Shown here piece by piece: positions 63,675 to 64,000 of a stretch of 64,000 nt of DNA (position 1 is its first letter; every line of letters starts with the position of its first letter). The notes below the pieces were generated by a model, which saw only the letters and a list, made by a program, of their open reading frames with translations, made no database searches and was not told where the DNA came from. A program made the position numbers and the translations under genes. Origin of the DNA: Chryseobacterium gleum (GTDB lineage Bacteria > Bacteroidota > Bacteroidia > Flavobacteriales_D > Sanyastnellaceae); NCBI GenBank assembly GCA_945881835.1, contig CAMCVP010000001.1, forward strand, positions 124,001-188,000, in the 5' to 3' direction.

Positions 63675-64000
63675 ATGAAATCGATCGTTCTACTTTTTGC
63701 ATTGTGCGCATTTGGAATTAGCGCGAATGCTCAGAAGATTTATTCAGTAGATGCTGAATACAAGGCGCAGGTGAAGGTTTATGTGGTAGACGCCGAGTAC
63801 AAGGCAGATTTGTTGGTTTACAAGGAGAATGCGGAATACAAAGCGGGCAACAACGACGGACGTTGGTATTTCGTAGATGCAGAATACAAGGCAAATAAGA
63901 AAATATATTTTGAAGATGCCGAGTACAAAGCTGATTTGAAAATTTACTTTGTCGACGCGGAGTACAAAGCAGGTTGGAAGAATGCTTCTAAGAAGCAGTT
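63675..64000 (+). CDS. Secreted DAEYKA-repeat protein (DUF6150-like), 3' end beyond window
   Basis: At least 108 residues; the frame runs off the window. A signal peptide (SIVLLFALCAFGISANAQ) is followed by six units of 12-18 residues containing [DN]AEYKA, alternating with short hydrophobic strands (KVYVV, LLVYK, RWYFV, KIYFE, KIYFV). The last part, DLKIYFVDAEYKAGWKNASKK, resembles what I recall of the DUF6150 family. The repeat is conserved in protein but varied in codons, so it is an old repeat, unlike the adjacent DNA array. It may form a beta solenoid outside the cytoplasm. Function unknown. Confidence 0.75.
   Translation, partial: MKSIVLLFALCAFGISANAQKIYSVDAEYKAQVKVYVVDAEYKADLLVYKENAEYKAGNNDGRWYFVDAEYKANKKIYFEDAEYKADLKIYFVDAEYKAGWKNASKKQ

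Overview
The window is a densely packed chromosomal segment of a Bacteroidota bacterium, most likely of the order Flavobacteriales. The evidence is gliding-motility genes gldB and gldC, two proteins with type IX secretion sorting domains, a PafA-type phosphatase, a menaquinone methyltransferase, a flavobacterial-type DnaJ, and promoters of the Bacteroidota form (TTG, 16-19 bp, TAnnTTTG). Family and genus cannot be fixed from this sequence. No tRNA, rRNA, insertion sequence, prophage or CRISPR array was seen, and no gene-free stretch exceeds 300 bases.

Layout. 1-14 kb (+ strand): the end of murA, a TlpA-like thioredoxin, grpE-dnaJ-truA, an ABC exporter, a thioesterase, an aminotransferase, a heptose kinase, ubiE/menG, aroA, lpxD, a methyltransferase and dnaK. 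14-19 kb: an M61 peptidase and a PafA-like phosphatase (-), a shikimate-kinase-like gene, and a rhodanese-rhodanese-thioredoxin operon. 19-24 kb: divergent paaA and paaE without paaBCD, an LRR protein, ribF and a 3-hydroxyacyl-CoA dehydrogenase. 24-34 kb (-): a two-component system, a TPR protein and lipoprotein with serS, rplU-rpmA, a DMT exporter, a T9SS cargo protein and a glutaryl-CoA-type dehydrogenase. 34-41 kb (-): rnhA, udk, a VWA protein, a GH3 protein, a T9SS cargo protein and a phosphopantetheinyl transferase, divergent from ahcY. 41-48 kb: an unusual lipoprotein, an SDR, nadE, a beta-barrel protein, gldB-gldC, engB and a hydrolase. 48-62 kb (+): the dcw cell wall and division cluster, mraZ-rsmH-ftsL-ftsI-murE-mraY-murD-ftsW-murG-murC-ftsQ-ftsA, which stops before ftsZ and meets rlmD (-) head-on. 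The window ends inside a secreted DAEYKA-repeat protein.

Most unusual signals. (1) Five arrays of short palindromes with mostly 3-base loops, separated by constant linkers (GATGAC, ATCAAT/ATTGAT or AAGAY). They sit between genes, supply stop codons to two genes, and lie in-frame inside a lipoprotein gene. (2) An 18-bp palindrome, ACCGAA-N6-TTCGGT, occurs four times exactly and twice with one mismatch, inside unrelated genes. (3) A GACAG-N1/2-CTGTC palindrome precedes both grpE-dnaJ and dnaK. (4) Two MraZ-like boxes in opposite orientation flank the mraZ promoter. (5) Several strong -7 boxes lie so close to start codons that leaderless or nearly leaderless mRNAs are predicted.
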